Notes: generated from the sequence alone by a model not told the origin. DNA of 64,000 nt from Chloropicon primus (GCA_023205875.1 CP060756.1:1240001-1304000), one strand, 5' to 3'; numbered from the stretch's first letter, positions 1 to 10,805 are shown. Numbers and translations: made by a program.

Positions 1-366
1 CCGTTATCAGGACGTTACCCTTGTCAGTCATCCTCACAACTCACACACACCTTCACACCTTCACACCTCAAAAGTCTCTCCCGACGCCAAGAGCCTCCAG
101 AGCTTCTTCCGAGGAGCGGTACGCGTACACTCCCGCCAACTCGAGTGTAAAGTTTATCCGTTGAGGGGAAAAAAACCCGGAAAGGAACGAGGGCGAGGTT
201 TACAGACTTTTTGGTTCGAGTCGAGCTACCACGAGCGAAGGACGTGACGTGTTCTCTCTCGCTTTCGCTCGCTCTACGACGGGGTCGGACGAGAACGCTG
301 AGGTATCTACTGGGAAAAGTGGACGACGTCGCATTGGTGACATTGGTCCTGGTCGGTCGGTCGGGG
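1..366. other. upstream region of the F-box gene, no gene seen
   Basis: No supported gene lies here. The stretch ends at the paired ATGs of the F-box gene. Reading frames that cross it start at TTG or GTG codons or run antisense to the F-box gene. It probably holds the promoter and 5' UTR of the F-box gene and the flank of a gene outside the window. Confidence 0.5.
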
Positions 367-921
367 ATGATGAAACCCATGGAAGGTGTCGAGAAGAGTG
401 GGAAGAGGAGGAGGTTGGAGGAGAACTGTGAAGCGGAAGAGGAGGTGGGGACGAGCGAGGAGGAGACCCGCGAGTTTGAGGTTGACGTGCTCCCGGAGGA
501 GATACTCCTCCTTATAGTGAACCACCTCGACGGGAGGGACCTGGCCAGGCTGACCACGACTTGCAAGACGTGGGCCGAGGTCGTGAGCGAGGAGTCGCTC
601 TGGAGGGCTGTCGCGAACAAGCACCGCAGCTGGGAGGGCGCGATATCGAAGACTCGCTTGAACAGACCAAATCTTTCCTGGAAGCAGACCTATGTGAACC
701 TCTTCTGCCTGGAGAACGGCATGTGCAACCACTGCTTCAAGCGTTCCCCAATCACACACATCTGCAGGGAAAAGATCGAGGAGGAGCTCAGCAACCCGAT
801 CAACAACTTGCCCCTGTGTCGCTTCTTCCCGGGGCTGCACCAGCACTACAGCAGAATGCAACACGGGGACGAGAGAGCTGGGGGCGTCAGAGCCATCAAG
901 GTGGAGGGAGCCGCGTCGTAG
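367..921 (+). CDS. F-box protein
   Basis: A 184-residue protein. An F-box lies near residues 42-85, with the typical pattern LPEEILLLIVNHLDGRDLAR followed by a Cys-Lys-Thr-Trp and a Leu-Trp pair. F-box proteins link SKP1/cullin ubiquitin ligases to substrates. The rest has a Cys-His group (MCNHCF, then HIC) that could hold metal, but I recognise no second domain. The start is placed at the first of two consecutive ATGs; the frame stays open upstream only from a non-ATG codon. The acidic, charged N-terminus precedes the F-box. The gene meets SF3B3 tail to tail with about 40 bp between stop codons, and two TGTAA motifs follow its stop. The substrate is unknown. Confidence 0.8.
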   Translation: MMKPMEGVEKSGKRRRLEENCEAEEEVGTSEEETREFEVDVLPEEILLLIVNHLDGRDLARLTTTCKTWAEVVSEESLWRAVANKHRSWEGAISKTRLNRPNLSWKQTYVNLFCLENGMCNHCFKRSPITHICREKIEEELSNPINNLPLCRFFPGLHQHYSRMQHGDERAGGVRAIKVEGAAS

Positions 922-962
922 AGATCGGATTCGTTGTTTTAACTGTAACTGTATGTAACGTC

Positions 963-3900
963 TCAAAGTATTTTATTTCTCATGTCCTCTAGCTTCTTCA
1001 TGACTTCGCCAGGAGATCTGTCCAGCTCCTCAGCGATGCGAGACTGCAGCTCTTTCGAGATCTGAGAGTACTGCTCGCAAAAGCCTCCGTCGATCACGTT
1101 CCTGACCGGGTTGTATGAGGATCTGTAGCTGAGGTGGTCCCTGCCGCACAGAGGTTGGTTGTCCTGCCTCAGGTGCATCTCCAGGTGAGAGAAGAAGTCA
1201 ACGTCCTCCTTGGACGTCAGGGGCACGAGAGCCCCAATCTCGCCCAGGATTGTCATGTACAGCACGATCTCCTTCCCGCCGGGCTGCATGGTGGTCCTCT
1301 GAATTGCTGTCACCGTGTCGCCGAGATGGAAGCTGCACACCGATTCTAGCTTGTGGGGCGCAGAATGCAGAGCGGAGCTGCTGTTGTCCATCGCTCGGCC
1401 TCCCGTGGGATCGTCCTCAACCTCCTTTGAGACGTCCTTGGGGAGCCTGCAGACAAAGATGTTGCCGAACTTGTCCCCTCCAAGGACCGTGTTGTAGTCG
1501 AGGACCGCACTTGCCGTCATGTATCTTGGTATGGTGTCGTCCGCGTAAATATGAATGAGATTATCCTCCCACCTGTACCGACAAAAGTGGACGCTCTCCT
1601 GGGCGTCTCCACAGTAAATTCGGTCGCCCGCCGTGTCTATTGTCACGATGAAGTTGGGAAATTTTCGATTCTCCGACTTCTTCAGCAGCTGCTTCTTCCC
1701 GAGTTCGTACAGAGTAAGTGCGTTCCCCACGCCCACCAGCAGTCTGCCCTGGAAGGGCTTCATCGCCCGAACTATTCCCCTAACCGAAGTAGAGTGGAGG
1801 AGCTCGAGGCCTTTTTCCTTGTCCTTGAACGTGTACAGCCTAATCTCCCCCCCGCTACAGCCCCGGGGCTGGAGTTTTATGTCCAAGGCAGTGGCCACGG
1901 CCAGTATATCTGCTTCTTGCCCTTCGAAGCGCACCCAAGCCATGCAGGTGACGGCGTAGTTCCCTTCCAATTCCAGCTGGCTGGACACGGAGAGTGACGT
2001 AGCATCAATTACCTCGATGCAGGATGCCCACTGCTCTGGATTCCCTCGCACCGATCCGAACTGGACTTTCTCCTCGCTAGGTTCGTTTTCTCCGTCATCC
2101 TCCCCAGTGTCCATCGCATCCCCGTTCTCCTTGGGCGCCATGGCGGTCGTGAACTGGTTAGGAACCACTCCACAGTCAGCTTCTCCTACTGCTATTACTT
2201 TTTGCTCCTCGTTTACGGCCATCGTCCTCGGCGTGTACTTCAGCCCACAGGCAGAACTGTTAAAGACATCCCCGAGATGCTCTATAACAAGGATTCTCAA
2301 CGAGGTCTGAGCCACGCCAACAATCGCCTCTGGGCACTGCTCGGAGGAAAAATGGGTAGCGTGGGACAGGCCCTCGTAAGAAATTGGGGTCAGCGTGAAC
2401 CTACCCTCCTTTGTGTAGCCAACCCAAGGCCTGCTGCTCAGTGCCATCATCGATTCCTTTCCCATGATGCGCAAGCCCACCAGCTTTGGTGGCCGCGTTC
2501 CCAAGAACCTCGTTCTGGTGTCGGACAACTGACCTGTCACACTATCGATTTCTGTGCGCAGCAGAATTCCATTCGCGAGCCCAGCTTGCAGGTACAAAGA
2601 CTTCGTGTCCTCATCAAAATCACTTGTCGAGATATTGATGAAGAGCATCGATGATGGCACAGCTGCAACAGCCTGGACTGCGAGAGGGCTAAGGCAATCG
2701 TGCGGATCCAGGGAAAGGACGCGAATCGTGGCATCGTAGCCTCCGATGGCCAGGAACTTCGATCGCAGCTTTCCGGCAGGAATTGGCGCGATGCACACGG
2801 AAGAAATTTCCCCTGCCATGTCCTTCTTCTCAGACTCCAGAAGCTGACCAGTCTCGTCAAGTTCAAAGTAAACGAGCTCGTATCCCGTGAGGGCTGCGAC
2901 CACTTGCCTTTCGTTGCAAGATACTGATGTGATCTGCTTCCTGCCTGGACAGCGCCACTCGTTGACCCTTCCATCACCCAGAATGTGCCTCAACCCGGTT
3001 GGCACCACCTGCAGTATGCTGTCATCAGCCATCAGCTTCACGTCCAGAGTCGCGGAGGTTGTTTGGAATCCGCTGTCAGTGACCTCCTCGACGCTCTCTC
3101 CCACAGAAAGCACGAGAGAGGCGTTCTTGAAGGACACAAGAATGAAGGAATCAAACTCCTGAGACTTGTTCTCCTTGATAGTCCACACCCCGTTTGGTGA
3201 ACCGGGGAGAGGGGACACCGCCATTTCTGCCACGGTTTGCCCCGGTCTGAGAATCTTCATGGTGGACCACGGCCCTTTGCCTGTGAGGGTGTACATCTGC
3301 TTCGTCTCCTCCTCGAACAGGTTGGCCACCTTCATGTCGCAGACAGGGCTGAGGCTCTCGATCGCGTCGATGAGGAGCAAGTTCTTCAAGGGTCTGGGCG
3401 AAAACTCGACAGGCTGGAGACCATTCTCCGTCGCCATGGCTTGGGAAGCGGATGCCACCGCCTCATTCTCATCGTCCCCGATTCCGAGGAATTGGTGCAA
3501 GGCGTGGTCCCCACACTCGGAGCCAGCGAAGAGGAAACCGCTCTTCAAGACGCAGATCGAGGTGCAGACCGGGATGGTGTCGAAGTAACGAATCTTCAGG
3601 TCCTTCACGGTCTCCCTCTCGCAATCTAGAGTCACCTTGTAAATGTCACCGTACTCACTCTGCACCAGGAAGAAGAACATGGACTTCTGCTTGTGAGCCG
3701 CGTAGGAGACGAGGAGGACTCCTCTGCTCTGAGGCAAGTCCGCTCTCCTCGGGATGGGAGCCTTCACCTCCTTGTGGTTCTGATGCTTGTAAATCACGTA
3801 ATTCTCCGCACAGATGAGAACACCCCCCGGGCCCTCGCTTCCACCAGGGACCGCAATCAGCATGTTCGCCCCGTTGTCGCAGGGCTCCGACCACTTCCTC

Positions 3901-4812
3901 ACCACGTGGTTCAAGCCCAGATCGAGCTCGTAGTACGTCAGGTGCTTCCGGGCCTGCTTGGCCGCTTCCCCCGTGGGGTCCTGCTCCGCCTCCCCGTAGT
4001 CCATCTCGATGGCTCCGAAGATCGGGTTCTCAAAGCCGCAGTCCAAGCCGACAATAGAGAAAACAATGTTCCTGGACTTGTGCGCCTCAAGAGGCGAGGA
4101 TATCGTCAAGTTGGCCGCACTGTCTCTGTTCAGCACGTAGACCAGCTTCTGCTTCTCGAGCGCCCCGATCATGACGGCCCTTCCTTTTGGGTCGTAGGCC
4201 AGGTACTGGCCAGGGACGATCCTTCTGCAACCCGTTTTGCCGTAGGTCTCCTGGTGGACCTTCTTGAATCGCCTCGTCTTGCCATCGAAGGTGAGGATCA
4301 CGATCCTTCCGGAGTCCGACCCCACCACGATGTGGTCGCGGTTGCTCCCGGGAAGCCTGAAGGGGCACAGCGAACGTATTTTGCCGAACACTTCCGTGGA
4401 CGCAATGACCTGCAGCTTTCCGTTCGCATCCGGGCGAAGGAGCTCCAAGACCTGTTTTCGTCAAGCGGCGCGGAAGGGAAACGAAATCGGTGTGTGAGTC
4501 GCGCGCGTGTGGAGAGTGGGTGGGAAGGAACGGCGCTCTGCGTACTCACCTTCGTCCGCGACACGACAATCTCGTGGACCTTGGGCCCCGAGAAGCTTCC
4601 ATAGATAGCAGCCTGAGTACCGAACAGAGACACGACACGACAAAAGTTCAGTACACACCACGAGTAAGATCAAAGGAGTCCCTAACGCACGACAAGATTC
4701 CAACACAAGACACCACGCCACTGCATTGACTCGAGTCCCAAGAAGTTCGAAAGCACCCCTCACTCACCTGGACGTTCCCGCCCCTCTGCAGTGTCACGTT
4801 GTACAGATACAT
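963..4812 (-). CDS. SF3B3: splicing factor 3B subunit 3 (SF3B3/SAP130/RSE1)
   Basis: Large beta-propeller scaffold of the U2 snRNP SF3b complex, acting in branch-site recognition in the nucleus. I assemble three exons on the minus strand: 4812-4768 (begins MYLYNVTLQRGG), 4612-4550 (AAIYGSFSGPKVHEIVVSRTK) and 4451-963. Both introns have GTGAGT donors and CAG acceptors, and all junctions keep frame, giving 1198 residues against about 1217 in human. The family hallmarks are clear: an N-terminus like that of the human protein, VVGSDSGRIVILTFDG, GCRRIVPGQYLAYDPKGRA, ELDLGLNHVVRKWSEP, and EEVTDSGF in the middle propeller. The C-terminal third is the CPSF-A type domain. The gene shares a divergent upstream region with IF-3. 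Confidence 0.95.
4452..4549 (-). other. intron 2 of SF3B3
   Basis: A 98-nt GT-AG intron with a GTGAGT donor and a CAG acceptor. It lies in phase 0, between the codons for ...SRTK and VLELLRPD. Human SF3B3 reads continuously across the same point, which supports the splice. Confidence 0.85.
4613..4767 (-). other. intron 1 of SF3B3
   Basis: A 155-nt GT-AG intron in phase 0 after codon 15, with a GTGAGT donor and an acceptor reading TACTCAG. Introns in this window tend to lie close to the 5' end of genes, as here. Confidence 0.8.
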
Positions 4813-4994
4813 CGCCTCCCGCCTTCCGCCTTCGCCGCCCGCCTGGTGACTCGCTCTTTCTCAATTCAGTCGTCACATGCTGCGACGAGGTGAGTTGCGG
4901 TGTTCTGCGAGGGGGAGGGATTGCACGAGAGGGGGGGTGGGGGTGGTACCCGCCTTGCACGATCGATTCATTCGATTCTTGGTCTCCTCGTCCG

Positions 4995-5038
4995 CTTTCG
5001 AAAGAGCCCTCGCTCGAAAGGAGCGACGCGCTGGTTAG

Positions 5039-5045
<7 letters not shown>
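4995..5045 (+). repeat. dispersed ~50-bp element, copy A
   Basis: Begins with the palindrome CTTTCGAAAG and continues with GAGCCCTCGCTCGAAAGG and AGCGACG, ending in TTTGA. TCGCT and AGCGA can pair around the GAAAG core. Two close relatives lie at 11102-11152 and 11285-11338, all in the same orientation and all upstream of plus-strand genes. Read in one frame, all three encode a similar short peptide ending in a stop (LSKEPSLERSD... here). Whether it is a promoter element or the tail of an old mobile element is open. Confidence 0.75.

Positions 5046-5085
<40 letters not shown>
5044..5085 (+). repeat. (GA)n microsatellite upstream of IF-3
   Basis: About 21 uninterrupted GA units beginning at the end of dispersed element copy A and ending about 125 bp before the IF-3 ATG. 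The purine strand is the coding strand, as with other GA tracts in this window. Confidence 0.95.
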
Positions 5086-5088
<3 letters not shown>

Positions 5089-5212
5089 ACTCTTCACGGT
5101 CCACAACTCGTTGTCGTAATCGGGGTCCAGGTTCGAGGGCTAGGGTGGTGGAAGGAGTTTGGATACGATACGGTACGATCGTGTGTTAGTCCGTGAATTT
5201 GTCGCATCTGCC

Positions 5213-6037
5213 ATGGCACTGCAGCGCTTGGGGTCGAGGAGGCTTTGCTCCCTCCTGTCCTCCACATCCAGGCTCGCGACGACGAGTGCAGAGGTTGGTG
5301 GTGGGGGCGTCCCAGGGGTTGCGAGGGATCCCGCGGGCCTGTGCGGGAGCTTGCCTGCCGTCCTCGGGGGTCGTGGAGTCTGCCTCGCCGCCGCCTGCAG
5401 CCAGGCGGTCGAGAGCCTCGTCGGCCCGTCGGCCTCCTCGCCACTGTGGAGGAGCGGGACTGCCCTGTCCATCTCGGCGAGGGAGTACCGCACGAGCAAG
5501 AGGAGCAGCAAGTACGAGCCGGACGAGGAGCAGCACCTCGTGGACGAGAAAATTCTGGAGTCGAACTTCGAGGAGGTCCGCGTGGTCTCTTCTGACGGCA
5601 CGCACGAGGTCCTCAGCGTCAAGCGAGCCCTCGCCAAGTCCAAGAGGAGCAACTTGAACCTGGTGGTCGTGGATCAGAGCGCCAGGCCGCCCGTCTGCCG
5701 CCTGATGGATTACAGCTACTTCAAGTTCAACCAGACGAAGAAGGACAAGGAGAGGAAAAAACCGGAGAACAAGCCAAAGAAGAGAAAGGAGGTGCTCGTG
5801 GGCACGAAAATCTCCTCGGGGCACTTTGAGATGAAGTACAACACAATCATTAGGTTTCTGGACAAGAAACACGCCGTCAAGATCACCGCAGTCGATGCTA
5901 GGGGCGACAACCTCAAGGAGACCTTCCTGCAGGAGCTCAAGGCAAAGATGGAGTCGGAGGGGTACAACATACCGCAGCCCGTGAGGGTTGACCAGGCGAG
6001 GAAAGCGTCCATCATCGTGCAGCCTAAGCGATCTTAG
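5213..6037 (+). CDS. organelle translation initiation factor IF-3
   Basis: A 274-residue protein with the bacterial IF-3 fold. IF-3 binds the small ribosomal subunit and polices start-codon choice. The N-terminal domain is seen at the segment VDQSARPPVCRLMDYSYFKF (the family's PPVC-R-MDY motif), then a lysine-rich linker (KKDKERKKPENKPKKRK), then the C-terminal domain with KISSGHFEMKYNTIIRFLD and the closing KASIIVQP. About 85 residues of Arg-, Ser- and Ala-rich sequence precede the domain and look like a transit peptide. The ATG at 5213 sits in a good context (TGCCATGGC). Mitochondrion or plastid cannot be decided from sequence alone; the short form without a long C-terminal extension slightly favours mitochondria. 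Confidence 0.88.
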   Translation: MALQRLGSRRLCSLLSSTSRLATTSAEVGGGGVPGVARDPAGLCGSLPAVLGGRGVCLAAACSQAVESLVGPSASSPLWRSGTALSISAREYRTSKRSSKYEPDEEQHLVDEKILESNFEEVRVVSSDGTHEVLSVKRALAKSKRSNLNLVVVDQSARPPVCRLMDYSYFKFNQTKKDKERKKPENKPKKRKEVLVGTKISSGHFEMKYNTIIRFLDKKHAVKITAVDARGDNLKETFLQELKAKMESEGYNIPQPVRVDQARKASIIVQPKRS

Positions 6038-6199
6038 CGTCACTGGGGTCGGGACGTTGTTGTTGTTGTTAATATTATTACGATTTACCATTGTTGGTTC
6101 TCTAGCTCACCCCCCCCCCACACACACAGACCACCTGTGGGACGACTTCTCCTCCTCCCCCTTTTGAGCGCTCAAAGGCTGATGTGCCATTGAAAATCT

Positions 6200-8011
6200 A
6201 TGCTGCTATTGCGCGCCGCCTGGACGCCAAGGAGGCTCGCTGCTGCGCAGTTGAACTCGGTCTGTCAACCCTCGGCGACGCGTGGGTTGTCATCTCCAGC
6301 GGGCCCGGTCCATTGGCTGAAGAACGCACTGACCAAGGCGCTGCGGTTGCCGCAGGAAGCGACGATACCTGGGCCGACGACGGCTGCTGAAGGCAGCATG
6401 AACGAAATCAGGGAAGGCAAGGCCAAGGTGCTCCTTGCAGACAAGAACGACGTGTTCTACAACAAGGCGCAGGTCGTGAACAGGGACATCTCGATTGCGG
6501 TGATCAAGACGTTCGCGAAGAAGAGGCAGGAGGAGCTCGAGAACAATGCGAAGCACATGCGGACGAGGGCGGCGAAGGGGAAGGGGAGGAAGGGGAAGGG
6601 GAAAGGCAGGAAGTCCGACGGCGTGAAGGTGGCTCCGGGGCTGGACATCCTGGAAGCGATGGCCGCCTCTGGGCTCAGGGCCTTGAGGTACGCCCTCGAA
6701 ATCCCCGAGATCAACAAGGTCTACGCGAACGATATCGACCAGAAAGCCGTGGATGCCATGAGAAAAAATATTGAGCACAACGGTGTGGAAGGAAAGGTCG
6801 AGCCCACCAAGGCTGACGCCAGGATTCTGATGCTCGAGAACCCCGACACGTACGACGTGATCGATCTCGATCCTTACGGGGCCCCGGTGACCCTGCTGGA
6901 TGGAGCAGTCCAGGCGATCTGTGACGGGGGCTTGCTTTGCGTTACGGCGACGGATATGGCCGTCCTCTGTGGCAACTCCAGCGAGGCCTGCTGGATGAAG
7001 TACGGGTCGTATCCGCTCAAGGGGAAGCACTGCCACGAGGGAGCGCTTAGAATCATGCTCCACACCCTGCAGAGCCATGCGGCGAGGTACAAGAAGTACA
7101 TCGTTCCCGTTCTCTCGCTGAGTGTCGACTTTTATGTAAGGGTGTTCGTGAGGGTCTTCACGTCAGCGAGCCTGACCAAGGAGGCAGCCACCAGAGTGTC
7201 GTACGCTTACCAGTGCAACGGGTGTCACGCCTTTTCCTTCCAGCCCGTGGGGAGGAAGGAAACGAACAAGAGGGGAGGGGTGAAGTTCTCACCTGGGTTG
7301 GGTCCTGTCGTCGGCACGGCGTGTGAGCACTGCGGCTCCCGTATGAAGATGGGCGGACCGTTTTGGACCGAGCCTATCCACGACAAGCAGTGGGTCAAGG
7401 AAATGCTGGGAATGATCAAGAAGGGCGGGAAGGAGGAATTCGCGATCTTCGACAAAGTGAGGGGCCTCATCACGGTCATCGACGAGGAGCTCCCGGACGT
7501 GCCCCTCTCCCTCTGCATGCACGATGTCACCAAAGTCTTGAAGTGCACGCCGCCTCCCTCGGCGGATGTGAGGTCGGCCATCGCGAACGCGGGGTACAGA
7601 GTGTCCTCTACGCACGACAACCCGACGGGAATCAAAACCGATGCGCCTTTCGAGGTCTTCTGGGACATCATGAGAACGTGGGTCAGGGACCACCCGAATC
7701 CGAACAAGCTGTCGGAGGGGACACCGGGAGGCAACATACTCGCAAAGCCTCTCAAGGTGGAGGCCAAGTTTTCCAGGGTGTACAGCGCTTTGAGCAAGGC
7801 CAAGATGTCCAAGACTCCGAGGTTCACCCCCAACCCCGAGGCGTTCTGGGGCCCAGGAACCCGCGCTTCCGCTGGAAAGAGGAAGCGCTTCATGAGTGCA
7901 CCCACAGAGGGTCTTGACAAGAACAACAAAAAGGATAGACGACTCGGCGCGGTCAGCGAGGCGGAGGCCAAGGGAGCGGAGAACGGGGATGACGCCAAGC
8001 CAGAAAACTAA
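6200..8011 (+). CDS. TRM1: tRNA (guanine26-N2)-dimethyltransferase
   Basis: Uses S-adenosylmethionine to make N2,N2-dimethylguanosine at position 26 of tRNAs. The 603-residue product shows the N-terminal TRM1 signature KVLLADKNDVFYNKAQVVNR, the methyltransferase segments DILEAMAASGLRALRYA and YANDIDQKAV, the catalytic loop DLDPYGAPVTLLDGAVQ, and a zinc site made of CNGC near residue 337 and CEHC near residue 375. The C-terminus is basic (KRKRF, KNNKKDRR) and could direct nuclear import. The first ATG gives an Arg/Ala-rich leader typical of mitochondrial targeting; a second in-frame ATG at 6398 would start directly before the domain. Yeast TRM1 uses two starts in just this way. Confidence 0.93.
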   Translation: MLLLRAAWTPRRLAAAQLNSVCQPSATRGLSSPAGPVHWLKNALTKALRLPQEATIPGPTTAAEGSMNEIREGKAKVLLADKNDVFYNKAQVVNRDISIAVIKTFAKKRQEELENNAKHMRTRAAKGKGRKGKGKGRKSDGVKVAPGLDILEAMAASGLRALRYALEIPEINKVYANDIDQKAVDAMRKNIEHNGVEGKVEPTKADARILMLENPDTYDVIDLDPYGAPVTLLDGAVQAICDGGLLCVTATDMAVLCGNSSEACWMKYGSYPLKGKHCHEGALRIMLHTLQSHAARYKKYIVPVLSLSVDFYVRVFVRVFTSASLTKEAATRVSYAYQCNGCHAFSFQPVGRKETNKRGGVKFSPGLGPVVGTACEHCGSRMKMGGPFWTEPIHDKQWVKEMLGMIKKGGKEEFAIFDKVRGLITVIDEELPDVPLSLCMHDVTKVLKCTPPPSADVRSAIANAGYRVSSTHDNPTGIKTDAPFEVFWDIMRTWVRDHPNPNKLSEGTPGGNILAKPLKVEAKFSRVYSALSKAKMSKTPRFTPNPEAFWGPGTRASAGKRKRFMSAPTEGLDKNNKKDRRLGAVSEAEAKGAENGDDAKPEN

Positions 8012-8173
8012 ACAATGCAATAATGCGGGCGGGGAGGCCGCATCACCGCCCCTTCCATTCCTTCATGTATGTATCAATCATTTGTCCCCGCGGGCCATCC
8101 CCCTCGATCTCGAGATTTCCGAAGAGGGTTTAGAGCCAAACCGAGGTTGAGAGCGAAAGGGGAGCCAGCCACC

Positions 8174-9362
8174 ATGGCGAGCACGAAGGGTTTCTCGAGG
8201 GATAGGACGTTGACCTTCACGACTTTGCGGCAGAGGGAGCACGCGCACCGGCACACATTCGAGGAGAGGTGAGTGCCGAAAACCGCTCCGAAAGGCCTGG
8301 AAAAGAAGCCCAGAGAGCAGAGGGAGGCCAAGGGCAATGGAGGGGACGAGAGGACGGGTTCACTGACTGCGACTTTCTCTGCCTTTGTTGTTCGGCATTG
8401 CTCACAGGGACTCGGCTCTCCTCCTTGGTGCGGAGAATGGGGGGAACGCGTACTCGGACGGACTGTCTGGCGTCGACGCAGTGTCTGCCTCGGTCGCTCC
8501 CGCCTGGGTCGACACGCAGGAGGAGCTCACGACCGATATGGCCATCATCAAGCAGAAAATGGGCGAGCTCACTAGGTACGTGGTCCGATGTTACCCTCTC
8601 GTGATTCTGTCTCTTCTGTGCTCACCGCATTTTTTCTTCCTACTGACTCACACGCGTTTTGTCTGTTTGTTTGTTGTTGTTGTTTGTGCACGCCACAGGA
8701 TACACAAGACGGCTTTGAAGCCCACGTTCGATGACAGCGGCGACAGCGCTCAGCAGATGATCGAGGTGATGACCAGGGAGATAACGCAACACTTTAGGAA
8801 AGCAGAGAGAAAGCTGAAGAGCCTGAGCCAGTTCCAGTCGTCCCAGGACAACTCCAGACTGATCACAAATGTACAACAATCGATAGCTGCGGAGTTGCAG
8901 AAGCTCTCCCAGGAATTCAGGAAGCAGCAGAAGGGTTATCTGCAGAGGCTGAGGAAGCAGCAGGAGGTCACTGCCCTTTCGCCGACTTTTGGGGGGCCTT
9001 CCCTCCTGGACGACACCGGGGATTACGACGCCGGGTTTACGGAGAGCCAGATTCTCAAGTCTCGGGAGTCGGAGAACCTGGTGGCGGAGAGGGAGAAGGA
9101 CATTCAGGCCATTGTGAGGTCCGTCGAGGAGCTCGCGACGATCATGAGGGATCTGAGTGTCCTGGTCATCGACCAAGGATCGGTTGTGGATAGGATAGAC
9201 TACAACATGGAGCAAGTTGCCACGCACGTCGAGGAAGGCGTGAAGGAGCTGGTCAAGGCCGAGAAGCACCAGAAAAGCAGCAGGATGATGCTGTGCATCA
9301 TGTTCCTCTTCTGCGCCTGTATCCTAATGATCTTCGTGGTCATGTTCCAAAAGCTTCTCTAG
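8174..9362 (+). CDS. Qa-SNARE syntaxin, TLG2/SYP4/syntaxin-16 type
   Basis: Membrane-fusion SNARE of the trans-Golgi network and endosomes. Three exons: 8174-8268, 8408-8575 and 8699-9362, with GTGAGT and GTACGT donors, CACAG acceptors, and an AG|G split arginine codon at both junctions. Total 308 residues. The N-terminus carries the TLG2-type REHAHRHTF region, then a three-helix Habc domain, then a SNARE motif around REKDIQAIVRSVEELATIM with the central glutamine in VIDQGSVVDRID, and a C-terminal membrane anchor (MLCIMFLFCACILMIFVVMF). The start codon has a near-perfect Kozak context (GCCACCATGGCG). A TGTAA signal follows the stop by about 20 nt. The downstream hydrolase gene is convergent, with about 117 bp between stops. 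Confidence 0.92.
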
Positions 9363-9479
9363 TCGCCGCCGTTATGTTCTTTGTAAATGTTTTTATATAT
9401 CACCAAAGAAAAAAAAAAAGGCAATTTATTCCCCCCAACAACCTTGCTCTTTGCTTGCGACACCCTCTCTTTGCTCGCG

Positions 9480-10805
9480 CTAATGTGCGAACTCTGTCTT
9501 CTTCTGGACCAGGTCATCCGCGAAGTCAGTCATGCCCGAAAGGAACTTTGCCCTCGTCTCCTCGTTCTCACTCAGGAGCACGTGGGACTTTCCTTCGAAC
9601 TCCAGAATGCGTTTGTCCGACGATTTGGATCCCTTGTAAAACTCCCTCGAGCACCGAACATCGACGCACTTGTCGTCCGTGCCATGCATCAACAGCAGAG
9701 GCTTGTCCATCGTCTCCAGCTTGTCGATGAACGCTCTCCTGTTTCTTTCTTTCAGGAGATTATCGGCGAATGTCATCGCCGTTAGAAACTTTGTGTCCCC
9801 GCAGTATTCCAGGGGATCGGCATCCACGGAAGCTTGGGCTGCCTTGTTGAGGGCCTCGTCCGAACTGAAGATGTTTCCCCTCGGCCCAGGCGTTGCTGGA
9901 AACTTTGGGAAGAGTCCTTTCAGCATCGGCATTGGCCACAACCTGATGAATTCTTCCAGAATCGGGTCGCCCGCATCATCGGCCACCATCAGAGCGGGGC
10001 AGACGGCAATGATGCCATCCAGCCTGTCCAGCGCAAGGCTGTCCATGAAGAACGGGGAGTAGAGCACGAGCATGCCCCCCATGGACTCCCCCTGCAGGAA
10101 CAGAGGCTTCCCCTGGTGCCTCCTCGCGATTTCTCCGAAGACGGACGCCAAGTTCTGGGCGATCGCTTCGAAGGACTCCACGACCGCCCAACTTCCGCAA
10201 GACCTCCCGTGACCTATCGCATCCGGGCAGTACACGATGTAACCCTCCTTTGCCATGTGCAGGGCGACCTTGAGCGTCCTGGGCGCTCCAGCGTGACAGT
10301 GCAGGCCGTGCTGGACGACTATTACTCCTTTCACGGAGTCCAGGTTCTTCGGCTTCACAACGTGGGCGTGGGTGGTGACGGCCCGCGCGGGGTCGCTCGC
10401 ATCCGTGAACGTCGTCGTCTCGAAGGTGAACGCGAACTCGTTGTCTGCCTTCATTTTCTCGGCCTCCACCTCCCTCTCGGGAGGGATGGCATGGCGGGAG
10501 TAATTCGCGGGCTTCGTGCTGAAGGGTTCCTCCGGCGCGTTTCTCCCGTACATCGCGGTCAGCAGTCCAAAGACAACGCCGACGAGGCCGCCTATCGGCA
10601 GAGAGAGGCCGAACGATAGCGCCATCAATATCACGGCGTGCCAGGCCTTGATGTCCCCCTCCTTGGCTAACACCCATATTCTCGCCGGGGCCGAGAAGAG
10701 TAGGGTGAACGCGCCTGCTGCACAGCTAAGAGGCGCGCACGCCAGGGCGAGGAGCGTCCTGCATAAAGTCACGACGACGCTCGGAATAGAACACGAGTTC
10801 CCCAT
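9480..10805 (-). CDS. monoglyceride-lipase-like alpha/beta hydrolase
   Basis: A 441-residue membrane-associated serine hydrolase. The catalytic triad is visible: Ser in GESMGG near residue 237, Asp in HGTDD near 376 and His in GKSHVLL near 407, with the oxyanion segment VVQHGLHCHAG. This matches the monoacylglycerol lipase/lysophospholipase family, which releases fatty acids from glycerol esters. The first ~90 residues are distinctive: MGNSC suits N-myristoylation and palmitoylation, followed by two or three hydrophobic stretches (VVVTLCRTLLALACAPLSCA; AVILMALSFGLSLPIGGLVG). The frame stays open to 10982 but only from a non-preferred leader that includes a genomic repeat, so the MGNSC start is chosen. 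Exact substrate unknown. Confidence 0.85.
   Translation of the reverse strand: MGNSCSIPSVVVTLCRTLLALACAPLSCAAGAFTLLFSAPARIWVLAKEGDIKAWHAVILMALSFGLSLPIGGLVGVVFGLLTAMYGRNAPEEPFSTKPANYSRHAIPPEREVEAEKMKADNEFAFTFETTTFTDASDPARAVTTHAHVVKPKNLDSVKGVIVVQHGLHCHAGAPRTLKVALHMAKEGYIVYCPDAIGHGRSCGSWAVVESFEAIAQNLASVFGEIARRHQGKPLFLQGESMGGMLVLYSPFFMDSLALDRLDGIIAVCPALMVADDAGDPILEEFIRLWPMPMLKGLFPKFPATPGPRGNIFSSDEALNKAAQASVDADPLEYCGDTKFLTAMTFADNLLKERNRRAFIDKLETMDKPLLLMHGTDDKCVDVRCSREFYKGSKSSDKRILEFEGKSHVLLSENEETRAKFLSGMTDFADDLVQKKTEFAH

Larger units (their letters stand above)
4813..5212. promoter_or_regulatory. divergent upstream region SF3B3/IF-3
   Basis: About 400 bp between two divergent start codons. It must contain both promoters. 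It holds one copy of a dispersed ~50-bp element (4995-5045) that directly abuts a long GA microsatellite. I could not place a convincing TATA box. Confidence 0.5.
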
